Shown piece after piece: positions 23,501 to 34,595 of a stretch of DNA of 64,000 bases. Source of the DNA: Haematococcus lacustris (taxonomy: Eukaryota; Chlorophyta; Chlorophyceae; Chlamydomonadales; Haematococcaceae); NCBI GenBank assembly GCA_030144725.1, contig JASKMD010000006.1, forward strand, positions 9,209,256-9,273,255, read 5' to 3'. The notes under the pieces are model-generated. The model saw only the letters and a program-made list of their open reading frames with translations. It did no database searches and was not told the DNA's origin. Both the position numbers and the translations under genes were made by a program. The number at the start of each line of letters is the position of its first letter. Position 1 is the first letter of the stretch.

Positions 23501-26500
23501 AGGGGCAGGGGCAGGGGCAGGGGCAGGGGCAGGGGCAGGGGCAGGGGCAGGGGCAGGGGCAGGGGCAGGGGCAGGGGCAGGGGCAGGGGCAGGGGCAGGG
23601 GCAGGGCAGCTCATCACCCACTGAGGGTCAGGGGAAGCCTCAGGGAATCAATGGGATCGTCCCGAGTCAGGGGGGGAGGCACCCCCCACGCAGCCAGCCT
23701 TCGCTCCCCCTCCCCCTCCTCCCCCTCCTCCAGCTCCTCCCTTCTCACTACAAGGCAATGAGCAAGGCATGCATGCAAGGCAATGAGCAAAGCATGCATG
23801 CAAGGCAATAAGCAAAGCATGCATGCAAGGCAGTGTCAAAGGTGTATGATATAGGAGGTCGCAACGCCATGGTCAGAGGTTCAAGCAGTCATGGTGGCAC
23901 CTCTTGGAGCAATCGATTAGTTTTGGGGTGGTTAGAGTGGTTGTAGAAAGCTAGGCACAAGGAGCCGGTGCGGAAGCCGTGCATGGGGTAGAAAGGGCAA
24001 AGGTAAGGTCGCCGTTTGAACATACAACGCCCCAGCGCGGCAGCGTCTTCAGGACAGGGGTGTCTGATCTGGTCCTCGGGGGTCACACCCGACAGGGAGT
24101 GAGGAGGACCGGAGGGCCAAGAGCCGGCCAGAAGGCTGTCACGCTTGCGCCGTCCTGTGCTGGGATCTGCAGCAGCAGCAGCAGCAGCACAGAGGGATTG
24201 AGCCTTGGGAGTGGGGGTGAGGTGCAGGCAGTGGAGCAATGGCCAGGGTTCAGGGCTGGGGTTCAGGGGTCTACACAGTAACTCGCATAACTCCGGCCCA
24301 AACCGTCAACGTAACTTCTCCATTACTGCGGCCGTAATTAGGCAATTTGTATGGCTATGTGTATGGCCATGCAGGGTCCATGCAGCCACCTGTTGCATGG
24401 AGGTACACGTCGTTTTCCAGCTCCCACAGCTCTGGCTGGCCAGGTGTGGACGGCACGTAGTTGCCCAGGAACAGGTTGATGGCGTCCTGCTTCTCCGCAT
24501 CCGTGATGGAGTTGGAGTAGAAGCGCCTGATGCTGGTGATCACGTCCTAGACACACCACCACCACCACCACCGCCTTCACCTTCTCCTTCACCACCACCA
24601 CCGTACTCACCTTTACCACCGCCTTCACCTTTACCTTTACCACCACCACCATCACCACCACCACGGGCTGTGCCACGTTCTGTAACCTGTATGCTGTGCC
24701 CACCCCTTCAAATATCCACACGCACCCTGACATCACACCATCACACCCTCAGCTCCACCATCACACCCACCCCCACACCTCCATCCACCCTGACAGCCTG
24801 CAGCCCCCCTCCCTCCCTCCCCCCGCTGCACCCACCACCCTGCCCCTCATCCCCCCCTGGCTGCCTACCTTGCCCAGGGTGCTGGCCTCCCAGCCTCCCT
24901 TCTGACGCTGGAAGAACACGGAGTGCGCGTCACTGCCACCGTATTGCATGGCCAGGGAATCGCCCATGAACTCGTACTGGCTGCTTAGCACTCGCGCGAT
25001 GCTGCTGTCTACATAGGCCAGGGCAGTGCACAGCAATTACTCAGCAATTACACAGCAATTGCTCATGCCACAGCAGCCAGCCCCTAGCCGTGTGGTGCGT
25101 GGCTCAGTTGGTAAAGGGTGATTTCTGCAACCAAGAGGTCGCAGGATCGAATCCACAGTGGCGCTAAGGAGTTACACCAGGGTGGCGGGTCCCCTCCAGG
25201 CTCAGGTGGCTATCTACTAAAATGGAGCATACATAGAATGTTATGCGTAAAAAGAGTGATGCCCCCTCACCCTCCCTCCTCTCACTCACCGTCATCAACA
25301 TGTGGTATGTCCGACAACCCCAGCAGGAACAGCTGGCGCCCAAAGCCAGCCAGCCCACACGCATACTGCGCCACATTAGTGCGGTCCAGGCAGTCGATGC
25401 AGTTGGTGCGCAGCACCCCACGTTGCAGCAGGCAGAAGCCCACCGTAGGGGAGCAGCGGGAACTGCCCGGGGCTGCCGGCCTGCCTGCCCCTGCAGCTCC
25501 TCCTGCTGCCGCTCGTGCCGCTCCGCCCCCTGATGCCTCATCACCAGCCTGCCACCCCACAGCCCTGGCCAGGCAGCGGGCTGCCGCCAGGGACGCAGCC
25601 TCCTCACAAGCCACAGCCATCGGCCCACTGCCCTGCTGCTCCAGCCCCACACTCCCCGCCTGCCTTCCCCCTTCAGGCCCCGCCCCACCCTCCTGACTCA
25701 CACTGCAGAGGGGACTGCCCCCAAGGCCTGTATGGTGGCTGGGCCTCCCAAGAACTTGGGATGCTGAGCGCCGCACCCTGGGCTGCACTGCGCCCCTCCC
25801 CTCCACCCCCTCCACCGCCCCTGCCCCCTCCCCCTCCCCAGCCTCTCCCCCCAACCGTGAATTCACATCTGCCACCCCCTCACCCCCCACTGCTGTGGAG
25901 GTCATACCCTGCTGGCCTATGCCTGGTTCAGGGTGGCTGCTGCGGGCCAGCCGATCCGCCCCTGCAGCCAGGGCTGCCTGCAGGTTGCGGCGAGGGGGGC
26001 CAGGGGGGGGGGCAGGGGGGGGGCCAGGGGGGGGGGCAGGGGGCCCAGCGGCAGGCTGGGGGTGCAGGCTGCTGCACGGGGGAGGGTAGTGGGGGAGACC
26101 AAGCGAGTTGAGGGCGAACAGGGAGGTGGCGTCCAGGGCGGTGGTGGTCAGAGCGGACATCTCTGACAGCAGCATTGCCGCTGCAGGGCCGGGGGGGAGG
26201 GAGGGGGCAGGGGCCAGGGAAGGGTGGGGTAGTCGGAGAGCATGAGGGGCAAGGGCAGAGGTAGGGGCCGTGGGCAGCAGGGGCAGAGGCAGGGTGTGCT
26301 GGGTTGATCAGGGGCAGGGTCAGGGCACCAGGGGTGTAGCGCCAGGGGCAGTGGCGGGTTGGGGAGAGTTGCAACGGGGCAGGGGCAGGGCACCATGGGC
26401 AGTATACCAAGGGCGAAGCTTTAGGAGCACAGGCTCATGGCCATGGCGTCAGACGTACCTGAGCCCTGGGCTTGCTTGAGGTGCTTCTGAAAATCCCAGG

Positions 26501-29500
26501 GCAAGTAGATGACCCGCTGGCTGCGCTCCTTAGTCTGCAGGGCAACAACCAGAGCCTGCGCCTGAGCCCCCCGCCAGCCAGCAGGCCCTGACCAGCTGCT
26601 GCTGCTGCTGCTGTGGGGGGGGTGGGGGGGGTGGGTGGTGGTGGTGGTGGTGGTGGTGGTGGTGGTGGTGGTGATGACAGCTACACAGGTGGCACATGCT
26701 TTGCACAGCTGCCTGTCAGTCTAGCTGCACACTCCGCATCGAAACCCCGCCTGCAGCTGCACTCTGCTGCCACCCATCCCTGCCTTCCGCCAACCCTTGC
26801 CATCCCTTGCCACCCCTGGCTGCCCCTGGCCACCCCTGGCCCTCACCTCACCTGGGCATTGAGCAGGGAGATGGCGGCGGCCAGCTCGCGGCGCAGCAGC
26901 ACCTCGCGGGGCCTGCGCTCGCGGCTCTTCAGCAGGTTCAGCACCACCAGCGGGTCGCCATAGCGCCGTCGCAAGTCCGCGAAATGTAGTGCGGTGGCCT
27001 GGAGGCAGGCAACGGTCGCAGCACACGGTAGACTGGTCAGTCAGTCGGTCGGCCGATTCGTCGATCGGTTGGTCAGTCGGTTGACCGGTCGGTCGCTTAG
27101 ACGGCTGGCCGGTTGGTCGGTCGCTCGGTCGCTTGCTCGGTCGGTCGGTGGTTCGGTCTATCAGTCGGTCGGTGGGTCGTTCTGTCAGTAGGTCGGTCGG
27201 TCGGTCGGTCGGTGGATGGGTGGGTGGGTGGGTCGGTCGGGACTACGGCAGCACCCTACCTTACCTGGGGCATGGTGGACATGGGTGTGGTGCACGCTCC
27301 CCTGGATGGCCCCGCTGCCACCCTCCTCCCTCAATGCGTGCATGCATGCATGGTCTATGGTCTATGGTCTTAGTCCTGTGGCTGGCAGCTTTGGTTGACT
27401 GTTAACCTCCTTGGCCTACATATATGGTGGGCTCTCACCCTGCGGGCGATCATGGTTTGCTTTTGCCATGGCCATCACAAAGACCCAAGGCCAGGGGCAG
27501 CCCTGAGTTACCGCTTGCTCAGTCCTCCAAATCATGGCACCGTTGGCCCAAACACCCATAAATACGGGTAGACTCCCATGGCATGATGCTCCAACGCATG
27601 ATGCCCATGGATTGCTTGGCTGTCATTCTGTTAATGTTAAATGTACTGTGGCTGTCTGCTGTGGGATGGGCCCACTTTGCTAGTTCACCAAGTCAAGCCA
27701 CCCGGTCACCAAGTCAAAGCCACTGTGCAAGGGCACTATCACGATGCAACAAGTCCCCGTCTGGACTCTGCACCAGATAGGGCACTAAACCTCCTGCATG
27801 AAGTCATGGTGCTCCTGTGGCTGCTTGCAGTGCCGGCATATCTCTTCATCCTCCTCTGAACACTCAAACTTGCCCTTGTAGTCACCCCATGCCGCAGCCT
27901 TGGCCAAGGCAAGCACCCCAGTAGCTGACTTGGTGCGGTTAGCCTCCCGAGCTGCTGCACCAGCTTGGCCAGCCACCCCGGCTGCTGCCCCAGTCTGACC
28001 AACCACCTCAAAATCTGACTTTGTGCAGCCAGCCACCTCGGCTGAAAACCTGCTACCCACCTACTACCCACCCCTCGCTGCTGGCACTGCTATCGTCTCT
28101 GTTGGGATCATGGCAGGTCATTGCTCGCTGCTTGTGTCATTGCTAGGTCATTAGGTAGCTGTCATTAAAAGCACGCATAGTGCTAGCATTCTAGGTAGCT
28201 GTCATTAAAAGCACGCATAGTGCTAGCATTCTTGCAGCCTCCAAGGACGAGGTCACTCATGTTGTTGATGTGCTGGTGGGCTGCAACAACCCATACCAGG
28301 CTATAGGCTTTAGACATTTGCCGCTGATCAAGAGCTTTAATGGAGCATCACGATCGAGAGCCCTCTGATAGTGCATTTCATCATGTTGGTCAGCCTGGCG
28401 TTTTCGGCTGCGTCGTCAACACCGATGCCACGGACCACAAAGCAGCCCATCGCAGCACCATTTACGCAGGTCGACCAATTGTTTGACCACTTCGCGATTC
28501 GGTAAATAATCACATTGTTTACTCGTTCGCGACTTCGCGAGGCTAAAAAAACAATTCGCGGACGCGAATCGAAAGAGAGAGTACGGTTTCTACATTTTTG
28601 GTTTTTATATTTCATTGTTCTTTCTACTCAGCCGCGCAGCTCACCTGGTACATGGGGTCGAAATGCTGCAGCACGATGACAGGCTTTGGGCTGAGAGGGG
28701 AGGGCTGCTGGGACCAGAACAGCGGCACTGACCCCCGCAGCTGCGCCAAGGCAGTCCAGGCAGCGCCAGAGCAGCACAGCACAGTGGTGGCAGCATCAAG
28801 CCCACAGCAGCTGGTGAGGCGGCAGTGAAGCTGTTGCAGCCGCAGCAGCAGGGGGGGGCGGCAGCCGCAGCGGGTGTGGCGCGCAAAAGTGGCACCCATG
28901 GACTGAGTTGCACAGTCATGCAATGCAGCAGCAGCGGCAGCAGCGGCGCAGGTGGTAGGGGCACGGCAGCGGTGTCCATACAGAAGGTGGTGTGAAGATG
29001 AAGTTGCACGGGGGGAGGGGCTGGAGCTGTGGCAGGGGCAGCGGCAAGGTCAGGGGCAGCAGCAGCAGCACAGGCGATACAGCCATCTGTCAATCACAGC
29101 CAACAACTGTAGCAGTACACAAGTCATACCTGAACCAGTGAGGAGATGAGAGGCAGGCCAGTGTGATAGTCAACCCCAGCATCCAGGATTTGCTCCACCT
29201 CAACCTCGTTGGCCACCTGGACAGCAGCAGCAGGCAGGCAATGGAAAGCCGGGGACAGGGGCCAGGGCAGGTCTACTGGGAGGTGCAGGCTGCGGGTGCC
29301 AGACCCCCTCACTTCTCCTCATACTCACCCCGCCTTCCTTATATGCTCACCCTCCAGCCCCTGACCACACCCCTGCCTCTCCCCCTCACCCCCCAGCCCC
29401 TGCCCCCACCCCTTCCCTTCCCCCTCGCCCTCCAGCCGCTGTCCTCCTCCCCGCCCCCTCACCTTGCCCTGGTCGCTGAGTCCGCGCTTCTTGAAGCGTG

Positions 29501-32500
29501 TGCCGGCAAAGTGGCGCGAGCGCCGCGCTAGCAGGGTCACGGTGATGGGCCGCCCAAACACTGCGCGCCATGCCAGCATGGCAAGGAAAGGAGTCAAGGG
29601 CTGGAGCTGCAGCCCAGCCCTGCACGCTCCCAGTCCCCCTGTACACACTCTTGGCCCACCCTGGCGTGGCTGGCGTTGCAGCCGGAGTAGGCTGGGCCGC
29701 GCACCCTGCATGACCCAGCCACGCCCAGGCTCCCTACCAGTGGGGGGGCCTCATGGCCCTTCTAGGCAGTCCAGCCCTTCATGACCTGACAGCTGGAGTC
29801 CAGGCATGCTACACGGTCCATCCATGCATGCATCCCCGCTGAGCCCGCATAGGCCCTATGTGCCCCTGGCCCCTGCCCCTTGCTCCCTACCCGCTGCCCT
29901 GACACCCTTGCCCCCAGCCCACACAGAGGAGCCTCATGGCCCCCTGTAGCGGCACCTTTCACAGTTCAACACCTCACACCACATCCATGCTGGGGCCCGA
30001 CCTAGGCAAGCCCCCGCTCCCAGCCCCGCAGGCTGGATCCTGTATCCTACTGACTCTCAGCCCCCAGCCCCCTGCCCCCTGCCCATGACACACACCCCTG
30101 TCTACACCCCTGCCCCCTGCCCCCTGCTCCCTCCCCCTGCCCCCCGCCCCCCACCCCCCGCCCCAGCCCAGCCCTCCCTTACCTGACAGCTGGCGCTGGT
30201 CCCAGTAGCCGTGCACCAGCGCTATGGCCCACAGGGAGCTGCCCAGCACCGCCCTCAACGCCCGGGTCAGGTAGCTGTTCCACACAAACATGGAGTCAAA
30301 GTCAGCGGTGCTGCCAGCACTCACCAGCTGGGCGGCAGGGATGGGCGCCACACCTGAGGCACAGCAGGGGCAGGAGCAGGGGGTCGGGGCGGGGGCAGGG
30401 GCAGGGGCAGGGGCAGGGGCAGGGGCAGGGGCAGGGGCAGGGGCAGGGGCAGGGGCAGGGGCAGGGGCAGGGGCAGGGGCAGGGGCAGGGGCAGGGGCAG
30501 GGGCAGGGGCAGGGGCAGGGGCAGGGTGGGAAACAAACTCCAGCTCGCCTCACTCCCCCTTGCTCTCCCCCACTCCCCCTCACTCTTTTCCCACTGCTCC
30601 CTCACTTCCCCTCACTCCTTCCCACTGCTCCCCCACTTCCCCCCTCTCTTTTCCCATTCCCCCTCACTACTCTTCACTTACTAGAACTGGCCAGGTGGGT
30701 GGCGGGGGCAGCGGCGGTGAGCACCCCCGCTAGGTAGTTGGCCTGCAGGAGTAACTCAGCCGCTGGCATTGCCTGGCCAGGGTAACCTCACACAACACCT
30801 CACACTACCCCTCACATCATTGATGCAGGCTGAGGTCATTTCATGACAACGGTGGTGGTGAGCCATGTGTCATGATTGCGAGGCACCGCTTGCATTGAGT
30901 GAGCCTGTGTGACTACTTTTTGTAATGTTATGTTTATGCAGCAACTTTGTGTGATGACCCTGCCATGTAACAATGATCATGATGGAAGCTTGCCGTTGCT
31001 GGCTGTGCTACCTCGAGCTATGTTGCTGGCGGATGGGGCAGCAGCCTAGGCAGTACTCAGTGCAGCAGCATTGCGACCAGCCACAGCCACAATTACAACC
31101 ACAGCAGCAGCAGCCACAGCCGCTGCCCAGCCGCCACCGCAGCAGAGCAGCCACGCAGCAGCAGCAGCCGCAGAGCAGCAGCTACAGCCGCCGCAGCCGC
31201 CACAGCAGAGCAGCATCCACACAGCAGCCCATCACCAGGCACGCCTGCATCTGTGTCCACGCACCCCTCACAACTGCCTGACGTGTGGTCTGCCCCTGAC
31301 GGCCTGGTACAGCCCACTGCCAGCAGCCCCCCGCACCCTCACCACTTGCCTGCAGACTGGCCGCTAGGTGGTAGGTGAGGGAGAAGTAGAAGTTCTTGGT
31401 GAGGTCCACCGCCATCAGCAGGCGTCTGCAGCCGCAAGCAAGCACAGCTCAGTGGGCCGGCAACACCCTGCCTGCACCTTGTACTGCTTGATGATGAACA
31501 GAGCCATTCTGATGCCATCACCATTTCCAGCATGACATGGCGTACGTCAAACTTCTGCTGGAGACTCCAGTGCGCAGCTCAGCACATGGTCAACAATCAG
31601 GACAGCCATACTTGTGCTGTTGCAAGCGAGCCAGCTGCGATGGCTGGGCCAGGTGATGGTGAAGGTGATGGTGTTGATGATGATGAGGCTAGTGAAAGGA
31701 TGCAGCCCACGCTCCGCGAAACGTCACTGCCCCTACCTGTACCGCTTCTCAATGTGTGATTCGGGCTGCTGCGCCACAGCGGCTGGGGCTCCTAGGGTGA
31801 CTAGTGCCACGCCCCTCACCGCATACACCTGCACAGCCACAGGCCCAGGGGCTAGGGCGCTAGGGGCCAGGGGCCAGGGGCCAGGGGCCAGGGGCCAGGG
31901 GCCAGGGGCCAGGGGAGGGTGTGTGGTGCAGCCCTAGCCAGCCACAAGGCCCAGGGGCAGGTGCTGGCGTCAGGGTTTTGCAGCGCTCTTGGGCTCTTGG
32001 CACACGCTGGCGCCGGAACATGCTGATGGTGCTGGCATAGGGTGATGGTAGCGCCAACATTGCTGGTGTGCAGCATTATGAGTGCTGAAGCACTATAACC
32101 ACACATGGAAGCTCATGTTCGCTTGCCCTGCTGCCCTGCTGCCCTGCTGCCCTCCTGCCCTGCTAGGGTCTGAAGTGGAAGCTGGCATGACGGCGTGGAT
32201 GGTGCGGATGGTGGTGGCAGTGGTGATGATGCTGGCCTGCCCTGCTACTCCAGCCGCCAGGACCTCGTGGTCACAAAGCAAGAGTTGGGCTGTTGGGCAT
32301 TATAGCAGACAGGGTGTGTGGCAGTGGTCTATAGTGGTGTGACATTGGTCAGTGTTGCTGTGTTGGTGAGTGTAGCTGTGGATTGCTGGCAGTCAAGGTG
32401 CCGGCAGCAGCAGCAGGAGGTGCAGCAGCAGCAGCAGCAGCAGCAGCAGTCCTGCTGGCAATCATGGCCATGACCACTCGGCAGCAGGGACACTACTGCC

Positions 32501-34049
32501 CCATTACTACCCGGGGCCAGAGAAGCGCATGGCTGACATGAGCAGAACCAGGGCTACACCTACTTAAGTTGAATGGCGGCAAGAGCAGCAGGAGGGCAGC
32601 AGGAGGGGCAAGCTGGGGAGTTATCGACAGTCGCATACTGCAGTGTAATGCCACACCTTGTGGCCACAGATCGCTCCCACATGGGCCTTCTTTGTCACGA
32701 TGAGCAAATAGTAGGCAGACGTAAAGCGGATGCAGCCGATGATCCCATATGCCTGCACTAGAGCAGAGCATGGACATGGTGTGACATGGACATGGTGTGA
32801 CATGAGCATGCTGCTACAGCTGTCGCTGCCGTCGCTGCTGTGGCTGCTGCTGCTATGGCTGCTGCTGCTATGGCTGTGCCCTGTGTGGTTGTGGCTGTGG
32901 CTGGTCCCTATGCCATAGACTCAGTGTGGGCTGCCAGCCGGTGCGTCAGAAAACGGGGTCAGCCCCTCAGGCTGCAGCAGCTCAGGAGCTGCAGCGCCCT
33001 GTGTGTCATCATCGCTAAGGGAGCCTGGCTGAGGGTAGGAGCGCCCCACCTAAACCAGCAGCAGGCCTACTGCTCAACATGCTTAGGTGCATGCAGTCCC
33101 CCACCTTGATGGGCGAGGCTGCTGCTGTTCAACCCAGTGCAGCCACCCTTCCACACACGGCTAGCTGAGGGTTGTTGTGGCTGGCATGGAGGGTGGGGGT
33201 GGGCCTAGGCTAGCTCGTGCAGGAGTGAAGGCAGGGCCAGCATTCAGTGAGCCGGAGCAGGGCTGGCTGCGTGCTTGCACCTCACTGCAGCTAGGTGAGA
33301 CTGGTGGGGCAACGGTCCAAGCCAAAGGCTGGCAAAGGGAGTGATGAAAAGGTGGCGAGGAGGTGGCTAGAAGGCTACAAAGAGTGACGAGGCCCCTCAA
33401 AGCCGACACTTTCCAGACCAGCAGCAGGATTCTGTGACCAGGCTGACTGCAACCTACCATCAAGTAGGGCATGCCAGCTAGACCTCCATGCAGAAACTGT
33501 GTGAACGTCCTAGTGAAGAGTGAGCTGGCAACTGGTGGCCAACCAGCAATGCCATCCCCACCCCTGCAGCCCTGCCCCTGAGGCCCTGCTTCAGAGGCCC
33601 TGCCCCAGAAGCCCCTGCCCCTCAATCCCTGAGCCCCTGCCCCTGTGCCTGAGGTTTTAATGCTCACAGGCTGCAGGTACCTTGGTGACATACTGCAGAC
33701 CGCCCTGGCTTGCAAACTGGATCTGGCGCAGCATGCCATTCAACTCCTTCAGGGTGTATGAATAGGGGTACTCGCTGGCTTGCAGCTCAGGCCCGTCTTG
33801 CCGCACTATCTGCCAAACAGACCGGGAGACAGAGCAAAGCTGGTCAGGCCGTCATAGGCAGTAGCCCGACATTATGCAGGCAACTGCCTGTGCAAGGCAA
33901 CATACCTTGATGAGGGCATATCGGCACCGTGACCGGCAGTAGCCAGCAATGAAGAAGGCATGCCGGGTATGGTAGATGTAAATGCGCGAAAGATGCGCTG
34001 TGCCTGGCCCACCACCGCCTGCCTGTCCGCCTCCTGCTTCCGCGACCAT
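17576..34049 (-). CDS. FIG4: SAC-domain phosphoinositide phosphatase (FIG4/AtSAC1-5 type) with giant C-terminal extension
   Basis: Exons on minus, all phase-compatible: 34049-33906, 33809-33681, 32752-32657, 31828-31737, 31425-31350, 30742-30682, 30353-30183, 29560-29463, 29216-29130, 28740-28645, 26998-26852, 26534-26459, 26180-25290, 25008-24869, 24546-24390, 23379-22785, 22189-22069, 21905-21516, 21153-21037 and 20827 to about 17576. Landmarks: [14 protein letters not shown] (N-terminus), [76 protein letters not shown], the catalytic CX5R in [15 protein letters not shown] (Cys near residue 685), [12 protein letters not shown] and [14 protein letters not shown]. Family members hydrolyse PI(3,5)P2 on endosomes or vacuoles. 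Oddities: about 200 low-complexity residues inserted before the catalytic loop (exon 13), and a tail of over 1,000 Ala/Ser/Pro/Gly-rich residues. The SAC domain is certain; membership of the last exons rests on phase and splice sites. Confidence 0.88.
20312..20420. repeat. CCCCTG hexamer array, about 18 units, inside the long exon
   Basis: On the gene's sense (minus) strand this reads CAGGGG and encodes an uninterrupted Gly-Gln repeat near residues 130-170 of the long exon, extended by GQGEGQ variants. An unrecognised intron covering it cannot be excluded. Confidence 0.85.
21937..22024. repeat. GGGTCA hexamer array, ~14 units, just upstream of the exon-18 acceptor
   Basis: On the sense strand the unit is TGACCC, so every unit contains CTGAC, which resembles the intron branch-point consensus. 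The array ends about 32 bases before the 3' splice site at 21905/21906, in intron 17 of the SAC gene. Confidence 0.9.
23418..23608. repeat. GGGGCA hexamer array, ~31 units, just upstream of the exon-16 acceptor
   Basis: Intronic in the SAC gene and C-rich on the sense strand (CCCCTG). It ends about 40 bases before the acceptor CTGCAG at 23380. It is open in several frames (Pro-Ala, Gly-Gln, Arg-Gly repeats), but splice phases place it in the intron. Confidence 0.9.
23751..23832. repeat. 25-bp tandem repeat, ~3.3 copies
   Basis: The unit CAAGGCAATGAGCAAAGCATG plus CATG is repeated from 23751 with one or two changes per copy. Intronic (SAC intron 15). Confidence 0.8.
24549..24665. repeat. ACC/CTTCACC microsatellite immediately upstream of the exon-15 acceptor
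   Basis: Runs of ACC broken by CTTCACCTT, 3 bases from the acceptor at 24547 of the SAC gene. On the sense strand it is GGT-rich, so unlike the other intronic arrays it is purine-rich there. Confidence 0.85.
25093..25164 (+). mobile_element. tRNA-derived SINE-like sequence in SAC intron 13
   Basis: A box (TGGCTCAGTTGG, 25100-25111) and B box (GGATCGAATCC, 25144-25154, one mismatch to GGTTCGANTCC) have tRNA-like spacing. The would-be acceptor and T stems do not pair, so it is not a working tRNA. It is better read as a decayed tRNA gene or the head of a SINE whose body may run to about 25250. Orientation is opposite to the host gene. Confidence 0.5.
26595..26672. repeat. CTG, poly-G and GTG microsatellite upstream of the exon-12 acceptor
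   Basis: (CTG)5-6, G-runs and about 13 GTG units lie 60 bases upstream of the acceptor at 26535 in SAC intron 11. On the sense strand they are CAC and CCCC-rich. Confidence 0.85.
27033..27240. repeat. GGTC/GGTCA tetramer-based degenerate array upstream of the exon-11 acceptor
   Basis: About 200 bases of GGTC, AGTC and GGTT units. On the sense strand these are GACC/GACT units ending about 35 bases from the acceptor at 26999 (SAC intron 10). Confidence 0.85.
27785..28060 (-). other. Unexplained 91-codon ORF inside SAC intron 10
   Basis: Same strand as the host gene. Ala-rich repeats ([15 protein letters not shown]) are followed by a less biased end, [21 protein letters not shown], with Cys/His spacing (CRHC...HH) that could bind zinc. 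It is not in frame with flanking SAC exons and matches no part of the family. It may be a transposon-gene remnant or a nested gene fragment. Confidence 0.3.
28152..28231. repeat. Perfect 40-bp tandem duplication
   Basis: The 40 bases at 28152-28191 (TAGGTAGCTGTCATTAAAAG onward, ending GCATTC) recur immediately at 28192-28231 without a mismatch. Within SAC intron 10. Confidence 0.85.
28475..28585. repeat. AT-rich cluster of short palindromes (TTCGCG/CGCGAA)
   Basis: Several imperfect inverted repeats (CACTTCGCGATTCGGTAAA against GTTTACTCGTTCGCGACTTC; TTCGCGGACGCGAA) in SAC intron 10. It resembles the ends of miniature elements but no terminal repeat with target duplication was found. Confidence 0.35.
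30389..30525. repeat. GGGGCA hexamer array, ~22 units, just upstream of the exon-7 acceptor
   Basis: Same hexamer and orientation as the intron-15 array. It ends about 35 bases before the acceptor at 30354 in SAC intron 6. Confidence 0.9.
31861..31915. repeat. GGGGCCA heptamer array, ~8 units, just upstream of the exon-4 acceptor
   Basis: On the sense strand the units are TGGCCCC. The array ends about 33 bases before the acceptor at 31829 in SAC intron 3. Confidence 0.9.
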
Positions 34050-34595
34050 TGCGGGGGATCGAAAGGTCTCTCAGCTGATGTTTATCTCGCCAGCGCCCTT
34101 GCCTAAGGCTCTGCATCCCATGGCTGACAGGGATATGACACTACTTAGGCACATGCTTTCACGTAGGCCTACCGCTGCGTTGTTGGTAGGCAGCTATACT
34201 ATTGCTCTGTAAATGCAGTCTGCTGCATCAGTAACAATGGACAATGGGCGCTTTGGTACATTAGCGTGGCGCATTCTGACATCAGTGTCGTTGATGCTTT
34301 GAGTATGCAGTATATCTAAGCCATGCTTCAATGATACAATGAGGGGGAAGGGTGGGGGGGTTGGAGATAGAATCAAAGAGTCAAAGAAAAGTCAAACGCT
34401 ACTTGAATAGTTTCATGACTGCACCCGACCTTGATGGACTTTTGGCACGGGTTGCTGCGACCTCATATCAGCAACTATGTTGTGTGCCTTTGTGTGCACA
34501 CTCTAAGGTCGTTGCGATTGGTCGTAGCGGCGCGAGAACGTAGTTTGCAGATGGCTTTGTAGCTGCCAGCTTGAGCAGTTCAAAAACTCGCAGAA
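34050..34595. promoter_or_regulatory. Shared upstream region between divergent SAC and DRC3 genes
   Basis: The start codons at 34049 (minus) and 34596 (plus) are 546 bases apart and point away from each other, so both promoters and leaders must fit here or be shared. No clear TATA box can be assigned. The segment is less GC-rich than flanking exons. Confidence 0.5.

Noticed and set aside
25093..25164. Functional tRNA gene
   Set aside because: Promoter boxes are present but the acceptor and T stems do not pair.
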